From Anaerolineaceae bacterium (GTDB taxonomy: Bacteria > Chloroflexota > Anaerolineae > Anaerolineales > Villigracilaceae), in the NCBI GenBank assembly GCA_009885445.1, contig VFKQ01000148.1, positions 1 through 45,326 of the forward strand: a stretch of 45,326 nt of DNA, in the 5' to 3' direction. Positions 1 through 6,944 of this stretch are shown piece after piece. Position numbers and translations under genes: made by a program. Every line of letters starts with the position of its first letter. Within the stretch, counting starts at the first letter, position 1. The notes under the pieces were generated by a model. It was not told the origin of the DNA, searched no databases, and saw nothing but the letters and a program-made list of their open reading frames with translations.

Positions 1-776
1 TCGTGATGGGCGATGACGTGCATCTCGTCGCGGGAGGAACTATGGACAGCGACTCGTCCGCTGGGAGGACTCTGCACGTGGACGGAGGAGAGCGAGAAAA
101 AATTTGTCGCCGCGTCCACGCGTGTCAGCGGCGGCAGTATCAGCGCCTCGGTGACGAAGGCACCGTCCTCGGTCTGGCCGCCGAGTTCGACGGTGAGCGG
201 CGCGTCCGCTTCGGATTTGAGCGAAACCCGCCCGAGCGGACTCCACGTCTGCGGGTTGGCCCAAGTCTTCGGCATGGCGTGAATCAAGTAGATGGGCTGA
301 CCGGCGGCGAGGGCTTTTTGCACGTCGCGCATCGCGGAGGCTGTTAGCGCGGTGAGAAATGCGAAGAGATAAATGTCGTCCTCGCGATGACCGTCTGCGG
401 CGTGTTGGTCGAGCGGGACGAGCGCGGGAGCGCCGAGAAGCCGCTCAGGGCGCGAATGGAGTTCGGCGATCTGGTCGCGATACGTAATGAGGAAGGACTT
501 CAGGTCACAGCGATGGCCGCCGAGGGCGATGTCGTAGCGGTCGGGGTCGGTGAAGGGCGTGGCGCCTTTCACGTCGAAGGGAATTTCAATTTGCGCGAGG
601 TGACGGCGCAGGGCCAGCTCCACGGCCACGCCCGCCACGATGCGCCGCAGACGATTCTCCGCCGAGCCGCCCATGCGGTCATAGGTGTGCGGAAGCGAGC
701 GCACCGCGTAAGCGATGCCGCCCTCAACGAGGTCGCGGTTGAATGGGAGGTGGAGGAGGTCGGTTACGGTTAACAA
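1..776 (-). CDS. Uncharacterised protein, PD-(D/E)XK-like motif, 3' end cut by window edge
   Basis: A continuous reading frame of 258 codons runs leftward from a TTG at 776 (MLTVTDLLHLPFN) to the window edge without a stop. It was found by translating the minus strand; the plus-strand reading frames over it are low-complexity shadows. An N-terminal block has DLVEGGIAYAVRSLP and AENRLRRIVAGVAVELALRR. It is followed by DRYDIALGGHRCDLKSFLI at about residues 84-102, whose D...D-L-K spacing resembles the PD-(D/E)XK nuclease fold. The rest is hydrophilic, with no membrane segment. I do not recognise the family, so the nuclease reading is inference. No ATG lies near the 5' end and no clear ribosome site precedes the TTG, so the start is uncertain. 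The upstream region is a repeat. Confidence 0.6.
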   Translation of the reverse strand, partial: MLTVTDLLHLPFNRDLVEGGIAYAVRSLPHTYDRMGGSAENRLRRIVAGVAVELALRRHLAQIEIPFDVKGATPFTDPDRYDIALGGHRCDLKSFLITYRDQIAELHSRPERLLGAPALVPLDQHAADGHREDDIYLFAFLTALTASAMRDVQKALAAGQPIYLIHAMPKTWANPQTWSPLGRVSLKSEADAPLTVELGGQTEDGAFVTEALILPPLTRVDAATNFFSLSSVHVQSPPSGRVAVHSSSRDEMHVIAHH

Positions 777-783
777 GGTAATT

Positions 784-924
784 GAGGGGAGAGAAGAGAG
801 AAGAGGATTAGAGAATTGGAAATTAGAGACTGCGGTGGTCGAGCGATGTCCTGAGCTTGTCGAAGGGTAGGCGTACTCGCCGTATCGAGACCAGAGAATT
901 AGAGACTAGAGAATTAGAGAATTG
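784..924. repeat. Composite intergenic repeat (GAATTAGAGA words plus GGTGGTCGAG unit)
   Basis: This fills the gap between the first two genes. Two stretches of GAATTAGAGA-type words (about 784-830 and 893-924) flank a unit at 834-892 that begins GGTGGTCGAG and ends CGCCGTATCGAGACC. Inside that unit is CCTGAGCTTGTCGAAGGG, a word common in many bacterial genomes. The same outer unit recurs at 40712-40780, and the GAGAATTAGAGA words recur at 3986-4017 and 5586-5629. Confidence 0.8.
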
Positions 925-932
925 GCCGTAGA

Positions 933-1247
933 TTATTTTGGTTTGCTGGAAAAACAAAATAATATGAACGCCATAGATAGAAAAAGGGAGGCGGCAACTA
1001 TTCCTGTTCCAAGCGAACCGCCGGACATTGCGAAAAGTAATGTTCCAACTACTAACGCGCCGAAAGCGATTACAAAGATCCACATGATTATGGATGACTT
1101 GCTCTCTTTTGGATATATCTTTTTGTATTTCCAATCGGGTTGATACTTTGCGGATGGGCGTCCGCGTTCGTCAAGCGGATGGTCAGCCTCCCACTTTAAT
1201 TGCGCGAGATAGTCTTCGGCCATGGAATGCTTGTCTTTTTTGGGCAT
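933..1247 (-). CDS. Small two-pass membrane protein
   Basis: 104 residues. A charged N-terminal half (about residues 1-52, rich in K, D and E, with WEADHPLDERGRPSAKYQPDW) is followed by two hydrophobic helices, roughly residues 53-75 (IIMWIFVIAFGALVVGTLLF) and 80-100 (GIVAASLFLSMAFILFCF), and a short lysine tail. This predicts a membrane hairpin with both ends on the same side. The start is supported by a strong GAGGAGG about 5 bases upstream of the ATG at 1247. It sits at the downstream end of a leftward toxin-antitoxin island, but nothing ties it to those genes. I do not recognise a family. Confidence 0.7.
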   Translation of the reverse strand: MPKKDKHSMAEDYLAQLKWEADHPLDERGRPSAKYQPDWKYKKIYPKESKSSIIMWIFVIAFGALVVGTLLFAMSGGSLGTGIVAASLFLSMAFILFCFSSKPK

Positions 1248-1297
1248 TATTCCTCCTCTTCTTTCTCTCGAATATAGCGCGGATCAAGATCGTTGAA

Positions 1298-1726
1298 CTA
1301 GGCCCGATTTACAGACTTGAATGGATTGACAATTTGCAGACTCTTGCGGATGCTTAACCCATCCTGCATATCTTCCGAGTAAATAATCTCCGCCCCCGCG
1401 AGCACGGCTGCGGAAACGATGAGGCTGTCCCAATACGAAAGTGAATATTCCCTGCGCAATTCAGATGCCTTAAGCAGGGCTTCCTGTTGCAAGTCCATAA
1501 CAACGTATTTTCTGTAGAAAGTCTCAATGAGCTCAGCGATCCGCGCCTCCGGAAAGCGCGCCTTCCGGATCAAGTTGACGCAGACTTCGTTGATGACCTG
1601 AACGCTGATCACAGGCTGGCACGCGGCGATGACTGCCCGAGCCAAGCCCGCCTTTCTTGAATCGTCTTCCGTGAAAGCATACAACCAGATATTCGAGTCA
1701 ATAAAGCGCGGCTCACTTTCTGGCAT
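1298..1726 (-). CDS. PIN-domain ribonuclease toxin (VapC-like)
   Basis: 142 residues, the usual length of a single PIN domain. The acidic residues expected for the metal site are present: D10 (FIDSNIWLYAF), E47 (QVINEVCVNLIRK), D100 (SLSYWDSLIVSAA) and E118/D119 near the end. VapC-type proteins cut RNA, often tRNA or rRNA, when released from their antitoxin. The gene overlaps the 3' end of the preceding AbrB-like antitoxin gene by 14 bases, the usual antitoxin-first operon order with translational coupling. The RNA target cannot be predicted from sequence. Confidence 0.88.
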   Translation of the reverse strand: MPESEPRFIDSNIWLYAFTEDDSRKAGLARAVIAACQPVISVQVINEVCVNLIRKARFPEARIAELIETFYRKYVVMDLQQEALLKASELRREYSLSYWDSLIVSAAVLAGAEIIYSEDMQDGLSIRKSLQIVNPFKSVNRA

Positions 1727-1928
1727 TCGCTTCTTCCCGCGTCAGGGGCTTGAATCCCTTGATATTCAGGGGGTGCGCCATCAATTCGTCAATGATGTCC
1801 AAACCCTCTTTCTTTTCCTCGTAAGGAATCAGTATCACCCGGACGTTTTCGTTGACTTTGTCTTTGTATTTTGCAGGAATCGCGATTACGCCGTTCTTGA
1901 TTTTGGTCTTGAATTGCACTGTTTCCAT
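1713..1928 (-). CDS. AbrB/VapB-like antitoxin
   Basis: 71 residues starting METVQFKTKIKNGVIAIPAKY, with the swapped-hairpin pattern of AbrB/MazE-type DNA-binding domains (K-x-KNGVIAIPAKYKDKV then VRVILIP). The C-terminal half (KKEGLDIIDELMAHPLNIKG) would wrap the toxin. I chose the ATG at 1928 because GAGGTG lies five bases upstream; an in-frame TTG four codons earlier would bury that site. It overlaps the downstream PIN gene by 14 bases and is likely autoregulatory together with it, as in related pairs. Confidence 0.82.
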   Translation of the reverse strand: METVQFKTKIKNGVIAIPAKYKDKVNENVRVILIPYEEKKEGLDIIDELMAHPLNIKGFKPLTREEANARK

Positions 1929-1968
1929 ATTGCACCTCAACTTGAATTATACAACTTTACGAGAGCCA

Positions 1969-2169
1969 TCACTCATTCCTAAACTGCAAACAATAATGAT
2001 GAAAGGTATTACTCACCCACGCGGAGCCGAGTCCGTACGGCGCGAGGGGTTGGTTGTCTTGCATCCAGATTTTTTCGTCTTTCAGAGTGTATGTCTTGCC
2101 GAGTTCGCGGGCCAAGTCCCGGGCGAGGCGGTCACTGACAACTCTTCTTGAAATTTTTCCCGGGACCAT
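1969..2169 (-). CDS. Short HepT-like N-terminus joined to unrelated tail (probable remnant)
   Basis: 66 residues. The ATG at 2169 has an excellent GGAGG site inside the end of the upstream nucleotidyltransferase gene, exactly where a HepT (DUF86/HEPN) partner normally sits. The first 16 residues (MVPGKISRRVVSDRLA) look like the start of a HepT-type protein. The remainder (RDLARELGKTYTLKDEKIW onward) lacks the helical HEPN core and the R-x4-6-H RNase motif, and the product is about half the family length. I infer that the partner was truncated and fused to foreign sequence. A genuine small protein cannot be excluded. Confidence 0.45.
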   Translation of the reverse strand: MVPGKISRRVVSDRLARDLARELGKTYTLKDEKIWMQDNQPLAPYGLGSAWVSNTFHHYCLQFRNE

Positions 2170-2170
2170 G

Positions 2171-2587
2171 CTATGCCTCCTGCAAGATCATTGTCATGCG
2201 CTGGCGTTCCAACTCCGCCAAATCCCCTGCACGGCGGAGAATAAACAAGTCGTATTCATCCATAAGGTAGGAATCCTGCGCGTACACACGCTCACCGCGA
2301 ATGATGTTTGCGGCAAGGAATGCGTCTACTTCCTGCAAGATGAACAAATCAATAGCGGGGATGCCAAAAAGATTTTCCAAATCAAGCGTCAGGCTAACTT
2401 TGTTTTCAATTGAAAATGGATGATTGGTTAAAACCCCGATATCCAAACCACTTTGAGACGGAGTAAGTTGATATTGGTCATCTTGTATTGCATGGAGCAT
2501 ATCCGCACTTCGACCGCCAAAGACATACAATGCTTTGACTTGGTATTTTTTGCAGAGCAGTACAAGCTTGTCTAATCCGGCGTTCAT
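2171..2587 (-). CDS. MNT-type nucleotidyltransferase-fold protein
   Basis: 138 residues with the layout of minimal nucleotidyltransferases: a helix (DKLVLLCKKY), a strand (VKALYVFGGRSADML), then SGLDIGVL and IDLFIL. The GSxxxGxxxxDSDxD signature is degenerate here (GGRSADM and SGLDIGV, with one acidic residue where two are usual), so catalytic activity is doubtful. In MntA/HepT pairs the MNT protein silences the HepT RNase by AMPylation; the adjacent HepT-like frame is only a stub. The gene is followed after one base by that stub. Related but different MNT remnants lie at 29666-29941. Confidence 0.65.
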   Translation of the reverse strand: MNAGLDKLVLLCKKYQVKALYVFGGRSADMLHAIQDDQYQLTPSQSGLDIGVLTNHPFSIENKVSLTLDLENLFGIPAIDLFILQEVDAFLAANIIRGERVYAQDSYLMDEYDLFILRRAGDLAELERQRMTMILQEA

Positions 2588-2656
2588 ACAATTACTATAC
2601 CCTGCGAATTCTGCTGCATTGACTGCAGCGCCGCAAACGTGGACTGGGTGACACTT

Positions 2657-3109
2657 TCAGGGCAGATAATATTCATCTTTTATACTCTGAATCAAATCCC
2701 CGGGCGTGCCGATGGTGAATGAGAGATTGATTTGTTTCTTCGCTTTTAAGAAATGTTCCTTGTCGTGAGTAACAAACCAATCCGGTTCGGCGCGAATGGC
2801 TTCGGCCAATACGCGCGCGTCTGGCATATAAGCGACCATACTTTGCGCAAGTTCAAGATGTTTTGGTCTGGATGCGGCGCATGTTTCCACCTGTCCCATA
2901 TCCAGCAGTTGCGCAAGCAAGGGCAGAGAGGCGGGGACTTTGCGACGAACTACTTCGTCGGCTTCTTGTAAGACAGTTGGCCCGACAATTAATTCCAATA
3001 TCCCAGCCTCTGCTAAATTGAATAATCGGCGTGCCCCGCCGCTTTGAGAAAGCACAGCGACGAAAATCACGCTGGTATCCAAAAAGACCTTAATGTTTTT
3101 TCGTGGCAT
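2657..3109 (-). CDS. PIN-domain ribonuclease toxin
   Basis: About 150 residues from MPRKNIKVFLDTSVIF. The acidic tetrad of a PIN domain is visible: D11, E49 (VLQEADEVV), D97 (MPDARVLAEAI) and D116 (FVTHDKEHF). The layout of PDARVLAEAIRAEPDWFVTHDKEHF is typical of the COG2402/PIN_3-like branch. The ATG at 3109 is preferred over one six codons upstream because the product then begins like its relatives. It overlaps the 3' end of the AbrB-like antitoxin gene by about 20 bases, so the two are probably translated together as toxin and antitoxin. Confidence 0.85.
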   Translation of the reverse strand: MPRKNIKVFLDTSVIFVAVLSQSGGARRLFNLAEAGILELIVGPTVLQEADEVVRRKVPASLPLLAQLLDMGQVETCAASRPKHLELAQSMVAYMPDARVLAEAIRAEPDWFVTHDKEHFLKAKKQINLSFTIGTPGDLIQSIKDEYYLP

Positions 3110-3359
3110 ACTCGGCGCGCACTTCACGGAGTGTGGTCAACATCGATTCGAGAGTCTCACCCGAGTCCTTCCATCCTTTTGCCAATTTGTCGGCAACGCC
3201 GTCTACCCGCGAACGGCGCGGACTCATGACAACCACGCCGTCGCCCAAGTCAATCAGGGTCAGCATGTCGCCTTCATTGATTTGGCTTTGGTCGCGCAAT
3301 TCTTTGGGTAAGGTGATTAACCCGCGCCGCACAACCTGCACTTTGAAAGTGGTGTTCAT
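3090..3359 (-). CDS. AbrB/MazE-like antitoxin
   Basis: 89 residues. The N-terminal SpoVT/AbrB swapped-hairpin domain is clear (VQVVRRGLITLPKELRDQ, then EGDMLTLIDLGDGVVVMSP), followed by a basic, helical C-terminal region that would contact the toxin. AGGAGC lies six bases upstream of the ATG at 3359. First gene of the antitoxin-toxin pair with the PIN gene ending at 2657. By analogy with family members it should repress its own promoter, which would lie in the 53 bases between it and the oxidoreductase gene. No operator could be read with confidence. Confidence 0.85.
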   Translation of the reverse strand: MNTTFKVQVVRRGLITLPKELRDQSQINEGDMLTLIDLGDGVVVMSPRRSRVDGVADKLAKGWKDSGETLESMLTTLREVRAEYATKKH

Positions 3360-3412
3360 TTTTGCTCCTGTCTGTACATCTGATTTTCAGTATATCAGAT
3401 TTTCTGCCGGAT

Positions 3413-5584
3413 TCAGATGCAGGACTGCGCTTCCCCGTTTTTGCGGACCGACTCCACCGCCGCAAACGTGGACTTTGTCACGCCGATCAAATGCTCGTAC
3501 GCAATCGGCGCGGGTCCGCCCTCGCGGATGGATTTGGCGAAGGCGGCCATTTCGTTTTTCCAGCCTTTATCTTGCGCGCCGCCCTTCGAGAACCTCAAGA
3601 CACCGCTTTCCACTTTCTTCTTGCCATCTTTCACCGTCGTCAGCGAAACGTAATCATCCAGCACCGCCACCATGCCGCCGCAAAAAACTTCGACGCGCTC
3701 TTTGGGCAGCGACTTGTCGCCGTTGGCGAAATAGTCCACCACGCCGATGGAGCCGTCGGGGAAAGTGAAGGTCATGCTGACATTGTCCTCGCGATATTTT
3801 CCGCCATCGGGCAACGCGCGCGCCGACACGCTGATAGCGGGTTCGCCGACGAGGAAGGTAATCAAGTCTACGAAGTGACAGGCTTCGCCGATGATGCGTC
3901 CGCCGCCGAGGAGCGGGTCTTGAGTCCAATGGTTGAGGGGCAGATGGCCGGCGTTGATGCGGTAGTGGATATATTTTGGTTCATTGAGATTCGAGATTAG
4001 AGAATTAAGAGAATTGGCAAGCGGCGAGAAGCGGCGATTAAATCCAGTCATCAGTAAACAGCTTTCAGTTTTCAGTAACTGCTTACGGATGACTGATAAC
4101 TGATCACTGTTGATCGCCAGTGGTTTTTCGACAAACACATGCTTGCCCGCTTTGAGCGCTTTCACCACCAAGTCCGCATGTGAGTCGTGTCGGGTGAGGA
4201 TGGCGATGGCGTTGATGTTTTTATCATTGATGATTTCATCTTCGGAGGAAGTGGCATATTGAAAGCCGAATTTCTTGCCCGAGTGTTGCGCGTGTAAACC
4301 ACCCGATGAAGCAATTCCAACGAGTTCGAAATCTTTATTGCTCTTGATTATCGGAAGAAGCGTTGCGTTGGCGTAAAGCCCTGCGCCGAGAACGCCGAGT
4401 TTGATAGCGCCGTCGAAGGTCGAACGTCGAAGGTCAAACTCAATCCTTCTTTCTTCTTTCTTCTTTCCTTCGGGATAGGTCAACAACACGCCAAGAAAAA
4501 CTTCCTTCTTTTTTCCAGTGATAACTTCGTAAGCCTTCACGCCATGCTCAATCGAAAAACGATGCGTGACCAGACTTTCGACTTTCAACTTTCGACTCGC
4601 CAGCAAATCCACCACGGCTTGGAAGTTGCGCCCCTCCGTCCAGCGGATGTAGCCGAGGGGATAGTCCACGCCGTTTTCTTCGTAGGTCGAGTCGTAGCGG
4701 CCCGGGCCGTAGGAGCGCGAGTTGATGAAGGCAATTTCTTTTTCGTAATAAACTTTGCGCGGAATATTCAGTCCCACCGCGCCCGTGGCGACGACGCGCG
4801 CGCGGTCGCGGGCGATGACTCCGCCGAGTTCGACGGGGTCGTTGGACGGAGTGTCCGCGCAGATGAGGACGACGTCGAAGCCGAGGTGGTTTGTAAACGC
4901 CCCAGCGGTGGACTCGGCTTGGGAGCGCGTGACCGCTTCAAGCCCGAGCGAGGAGGCGAGGGCGACGCGGCGCGGGTCGAGGTCAATGCCGAGGACGTTG
5001 CATCCCGCCGCAGACGCAATTTGAATCGTCAATAATCCTAAAAGACCCAAACCGATGACGGCCACATTCTCGCCAAGTTGCGGCTCAGCCAAACGAAAAC
5101 CGTGCAGGGCAATCGCGCCGAGGGTGGTGAACGCGGCGGATTCAAAATCAACATTTTTTGGAAGCGGAGTTAATAAATTGCGCGGCACAATATTGTATTC
5201 AGCGTGAACCGCGTAACCGCCGCCCGCGCAGGCCACGCGTTGACCCACTTTAAATCCCGCCATATTTTTGCCGAGCGCCACGATGGTGCCCGCGGAGGAA
5301 TAGCCAAGCGCCATGGGCTGGTCGAGGCGATTGAAGGCGGCTTGCGCTGTGTTGAGCAGGCCCTCGCGTTTTGCTTTTTCAATGACCTGCTTCACCAGGT
5401 CGGGCCGCGAGCGCGCCTTGCCGACGAGACTCTTTTCGGCGAACTCCACGACCATGCGCTCCGTGCCAGCCGAAACGAGCGACGCAGAAATTTTGACGAG
5501 GGCCTGCCCCTCACGCGGAGTCGGCACGGGCACGTCTTCAATAATGGTCTTACCATCGCGAATATTTTGCAACAACTGCTTCAT
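3413..5584 (-). CDS. Bi-domain oxidoreductase: MDR alcohol-dehydrogenase fold fused to Gfo/Idh/MocA
   Basis: 723 residues. Residues 1-375 are a medium-chain dehydrogenase/reductase with a GroES-like N-terminus and a Rossmann motif (VIGLGLLGLLTIQIA). Residues about 398-723 are a Gfo/Idh/MocA domain with its own Rossmann motif (KLGVLGAGLYANATLLP), the EKP signature (HVFVEKPLAI) and the catalytic-face segment GGRIIGEACHFVDL. This fusion is known from bacterial polysaccharide clusters, where it is thought to act on sugars or inositols; its exact substrate is unknown. It lies eight bases downstream of the Rieske gene on the same strand, so probably one transcript. Oddity: the DNA coding for the linkers and two surface helices is made of the genome's intergenic repeat words (4574-4596, 4411-4472, 4045-4109, 3986-4017). 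Confidence 0.88.
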   Translation of the reverse strand: MKQLLQNIRDGKTIIEDVPVPTPREGQALVKISASLVSAGTERMVVEFAEKSLVGKARSRPDLVKQVIEKAKREGLLNTAQAAFNRLDQPMALGYSSAGTIVALGKNMAGFKVGQRVACAGGGYAVHAEYNIVPRNLLTPLPKNVDFESAAFTTLGAIALHGFRLAEPQLGENVAVIGLGLLGLLTIQIASAAGCNVLGIDLDPRRVALASSLGLEAVTRSQAESTAGAFTNHLGFDVVLICADTPSNDPVELGGVIARDRARVVATGAVGLNIPRKVYYEKEIAFINSRSYGPGRYDSTYEENGVDYPLGYIRWTEGRNFQAVVDLLASRKLKVESLVTHRFSIEHGVKAYEVITGKKKEVFLGVLLTYPEGKKKEERRIEFDLRRSTFDGAIKLGVLGAGLYANATLLPIIKSNKDFELVGIASSGGLHAQHSGKKFGFQYATSSEDEIINDKNINAIAILTRHDSHADLVVKALKAGKHVFVEKPLAINSDQLSVIRKQLLKTESCLLMTGFNRRFSPLANSLNSLISNLNEPKYIHYRINAGHLPLNHWTQDPLLGGGRIIGEACHFVDLITFLVGEPAISVSARALPDGGKYREDNVSMTFTFPDGSIGVVDYFANGDKSLPKERVEVFCGGMVAVLDDYVSLTTVKDGKKKVESGVLRFSKGGAQDKGWKNEMAAFAKSIREGGPAPIAYEHLIGVTKSTFAAVESVRKNGEAQSCI
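3986..4017. repeat. GAGAATTAGAGA-type words inside a coding sequence
   Basis: Reads GAGATTCGAGATTAGAGAATT and onward, the same words as the intergenic repeat at 784-924. On the minus strand it encodes about residues 523-533 of the bi-domain oxidoreductase (LANSLNSLISNL), in frame, between the GFNRRFSP and YRINAGH blocks. Confidence 0.7.
4045..4109. repeat. CAGT/ACTG hairpin repeat inside a coding sequence
   Basis: Left arm built of CAGT words (CAGTCATCAGTAAACAG), right arm of ACTG words (GACTGATAACTGATCACTG), forming an imperfect hairpin. On the minus strand it encodes about residues 492-513 of the bi-domain oxidoreductase, including SDQLSVIRKQLLKTES, a surface helix between the EKP motif and GFNRR. 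Other copies are at 17318-17355, 17788-17830, 39721-39749 and 43681-43712. Confidence 0.78.
4411..4472. repeat. GTCGAAGGTC words and CTTCTTT tract inside a coding sequence
   Basis: A GTCGAAGGTCGAACGTCGAA word repeat followed by a CTTTCTTCTTTC tract. On the minus strand it encodes the Lys/Glu/Arg-rich linker (residues about 371-391) joining the MDR and Gfo/Idh halves of the oxidoreductase. A related word run (ACTTTCGACTTTCAACTTTC) at 4574-4596 encodes residues about 330-337. Confidence 0.6.
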
Positions 5585-5585
5585 A

Positions 5586-5629
5586 CTATTCTCTACTCTC
5601 TACTCTCTTCTCTCTGTTCTCTATTCCCT
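5586..5629. repeat. CTCTACTCTCTACTCTCT repeat spanning a gene junction
   Basis: A run of ATTCTCTACTCT-type words between and into two genes. It supplies the last dozen codons of the Rieske gene (GNREQREESRE) and, on the minus strand, the purine-rich AGAGAATAGT that would be the ribosome site of the bi-domain oxidoreductase gene. It is the reverse-complement orientation of the GAGAATTAGAGA family. Confidence 0.65.
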
Positions 5630-6714
5630 TGACTCAAAAACTCATCCATCAGCCCATGAAAATGATGCACGCCGTTTTCGCGCTTCACGGAGTAACGGCC
5701 TTGTTTGTAAATGCCGGTCAATAAATTTCTGTGCACATCTTCGCAAAGTTGAATATCTTCTTTTTGCACGGTGTCGCTGAAGGCGATGCCGTCTTGCAAA
5801 TTATTCCACGCTTCGGGCGTGCCCGGGTCGGCGTAGTACCACTCGAAGATAGTCAGCGTTTTATCGTGGCTGAGCGGGACGATGATGTTGATCTGCACGT
5901 TGCCCGGATAAATATTGACCATGAAATTCGGGAAGAGCCAATAATAAAAAGCGCGCTCGTCACCTTTGAGTTCGCTGAACACGCGGCCCACCGCATCTTC
6001 TGTGCGCACGGGGCGGATGGGCGCGTGTTGCGAAGAATAATATCGAAACGTGTCTACGCGGTATTGGTCGTAGTCAATTTCTTTGAACAAGCCTGGGTGC
6101 GCAATGGGAATGTGATAGCCCTCCAAATAATTGTCGATATAAATTTTCCAATTTGCATTGACCACATAATCGCGCCGTTCCACTTTGCGCATTTCGCCAA
6201 AGTTGAAATCGGCTGTTTCTGCGGGAATTTTGCCGAGCACTTCATTAAGCGGCGGGGCGTTGCCATCAAAGTTGACGAAGACGAACATGCCCCACGTGTC
6301 CACGCGAATCGGAATCAGCCCGAAATCGTCCTTGCTGAAATTTTCAACGCCATCGAACTCGGGCGCGTTACGCAATTTTCCGTCCAAGCCATAAAGCCAG
6401 CCGTGATATTGACATTGAAGCGACTTGCGATTCCCACAGCCTCGCGCGACGACTCCGCCACGATGACGGCAGACGTTGTGAAAAGCGCGGATCGTCCCGC
6501 CCTGATCGCGGGTTAGCACGACCGGGACGCCGACCACGTCCACGGCGGCGAAATTGCCGGGCAGGCGCAGCAGGTCCAGCGAGGCGGCGTACTGCCACGT
6601 GGCTCGGAAGACGGCAACCCGCTCCAAGCGGAGCATGAGCGGGTCGGTGTACCAGCCTGCGGGGGGCGTGAGCGCCGTCGCCAGATTTGGGTCGAGTCGG
6701 AAGATGCTGTCCAT
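5593..6714 (-). CDS. Rieske [2Fe-2S] ring-hydroxylating oxygenase, alpha subunit
   Basis: 373 residues. The N-terminal Rieske domain has C82-x-H84 (CRHRGG) and C101-x2-H104 (CQYHGWLY) ligands. The C-terminal catalytic domain has NWKIYIDNYLEGYHIPIAHP, giving H201 and H206 plus a bridging carboxylate (E198 at the position that is Asp in naphthalene dioxygenase). A QKED segment further on may provide the last iron ligand. The EGYH..IAHP form is closest to choline/carnitine monooxygenase-like and related single-component oxygenases; the substrate is unknown. No dedicated reductase gene is adjacent. It precedes the bi-domain oxidoreductase by eight bases. The C-terminal tail after LMDEFLSQ is encoded by an intergenic-type repeat and is probably a recent extension. 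Confidence 0.88.
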   Translation of the reverse strand: MDSIFRLDPNLATALTPPAGWYTDPLMLRLERVAVFRATWQYAASLDLLRLPGNFAAVDVVGVPVVLTRDQGGTIRAFHNVCRHRGGVVARGCGNRKSLQCQYHGWLYGLDGKLRNAPEFDGVENFSKDDFGLIPIRVDTWGMFVFVNFDGNAPPLNEVLGKIPAETADFNFGEMRKVERRDYVVNANWKIYIDNYLEGYHIPIAHPGLFKEIDYDQYRVDTFRYYSSQHAPIRPVRTEDAVGRVFSELKGDERAFYYWLFPNFMVNIYPGNVQINIIVPLSHDKTLTIFEWYYADPGTPEAWNNLQDGIAFSDTVQKEDIQLCEDVHRNLLTGIYKQGRYSVKRENGVHHFHGLMDEFLSQGNREQREESRE

Positions 6715-6824
6715 GTTTGTTATGCTTTTATCAGTTTTTCAAAAGAGTATACCTTAAGGTCACATGCTATAATTTCGCGGTAATCGTTGTGAGAATGTCG
6801 ATTGTGTGGGCTTCGTGTGATTTT

Positions 6825-6922
6825 TACCACGGAGCGCACTGAGACCACAGAGATTTACTTCTTGTTTATTCTCCGTGAACTCTCCCGTAAGAGCATCGGG
6901 ACAATGTGTGATCTCAGTGGTA
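6825..6922. repeat. CCACGGAG / CTCCGTGA hairpin repeat
   Basis: This occupies the divergent gap between the Rieske gene and the M29 peptidase gene. The left arm (ACCACGGAGCGCACTGAGAC, then CACAGAGA) and right arm (CTCCGTGAACTCT ... GATCTCAGTGGTA) are imperfect inverted copies separated by an AT-rich spacer. A TATAAT at 6768-6773 lies just before it and may serve the rightward peptidase gene, but no good -35 is visible. Confidence 0.75.
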
Positions 6923-6944
6923 AAAAAAAATTAAGGAGTACCTC

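Noticed and set aside
387..773. 128-codon plus-strand frame
   Set aside because: Shadow of the minus-strand gene 1-776, which has a more normal amino acid composition and stays open to the window edge.
3103..4000. Plus-strand frames of 212-221 codons
   Set aside because: Shadows of the AbrB-like and bi-domain oxidoreductase genes; Arg/Ser/Pro-rich with no motif.
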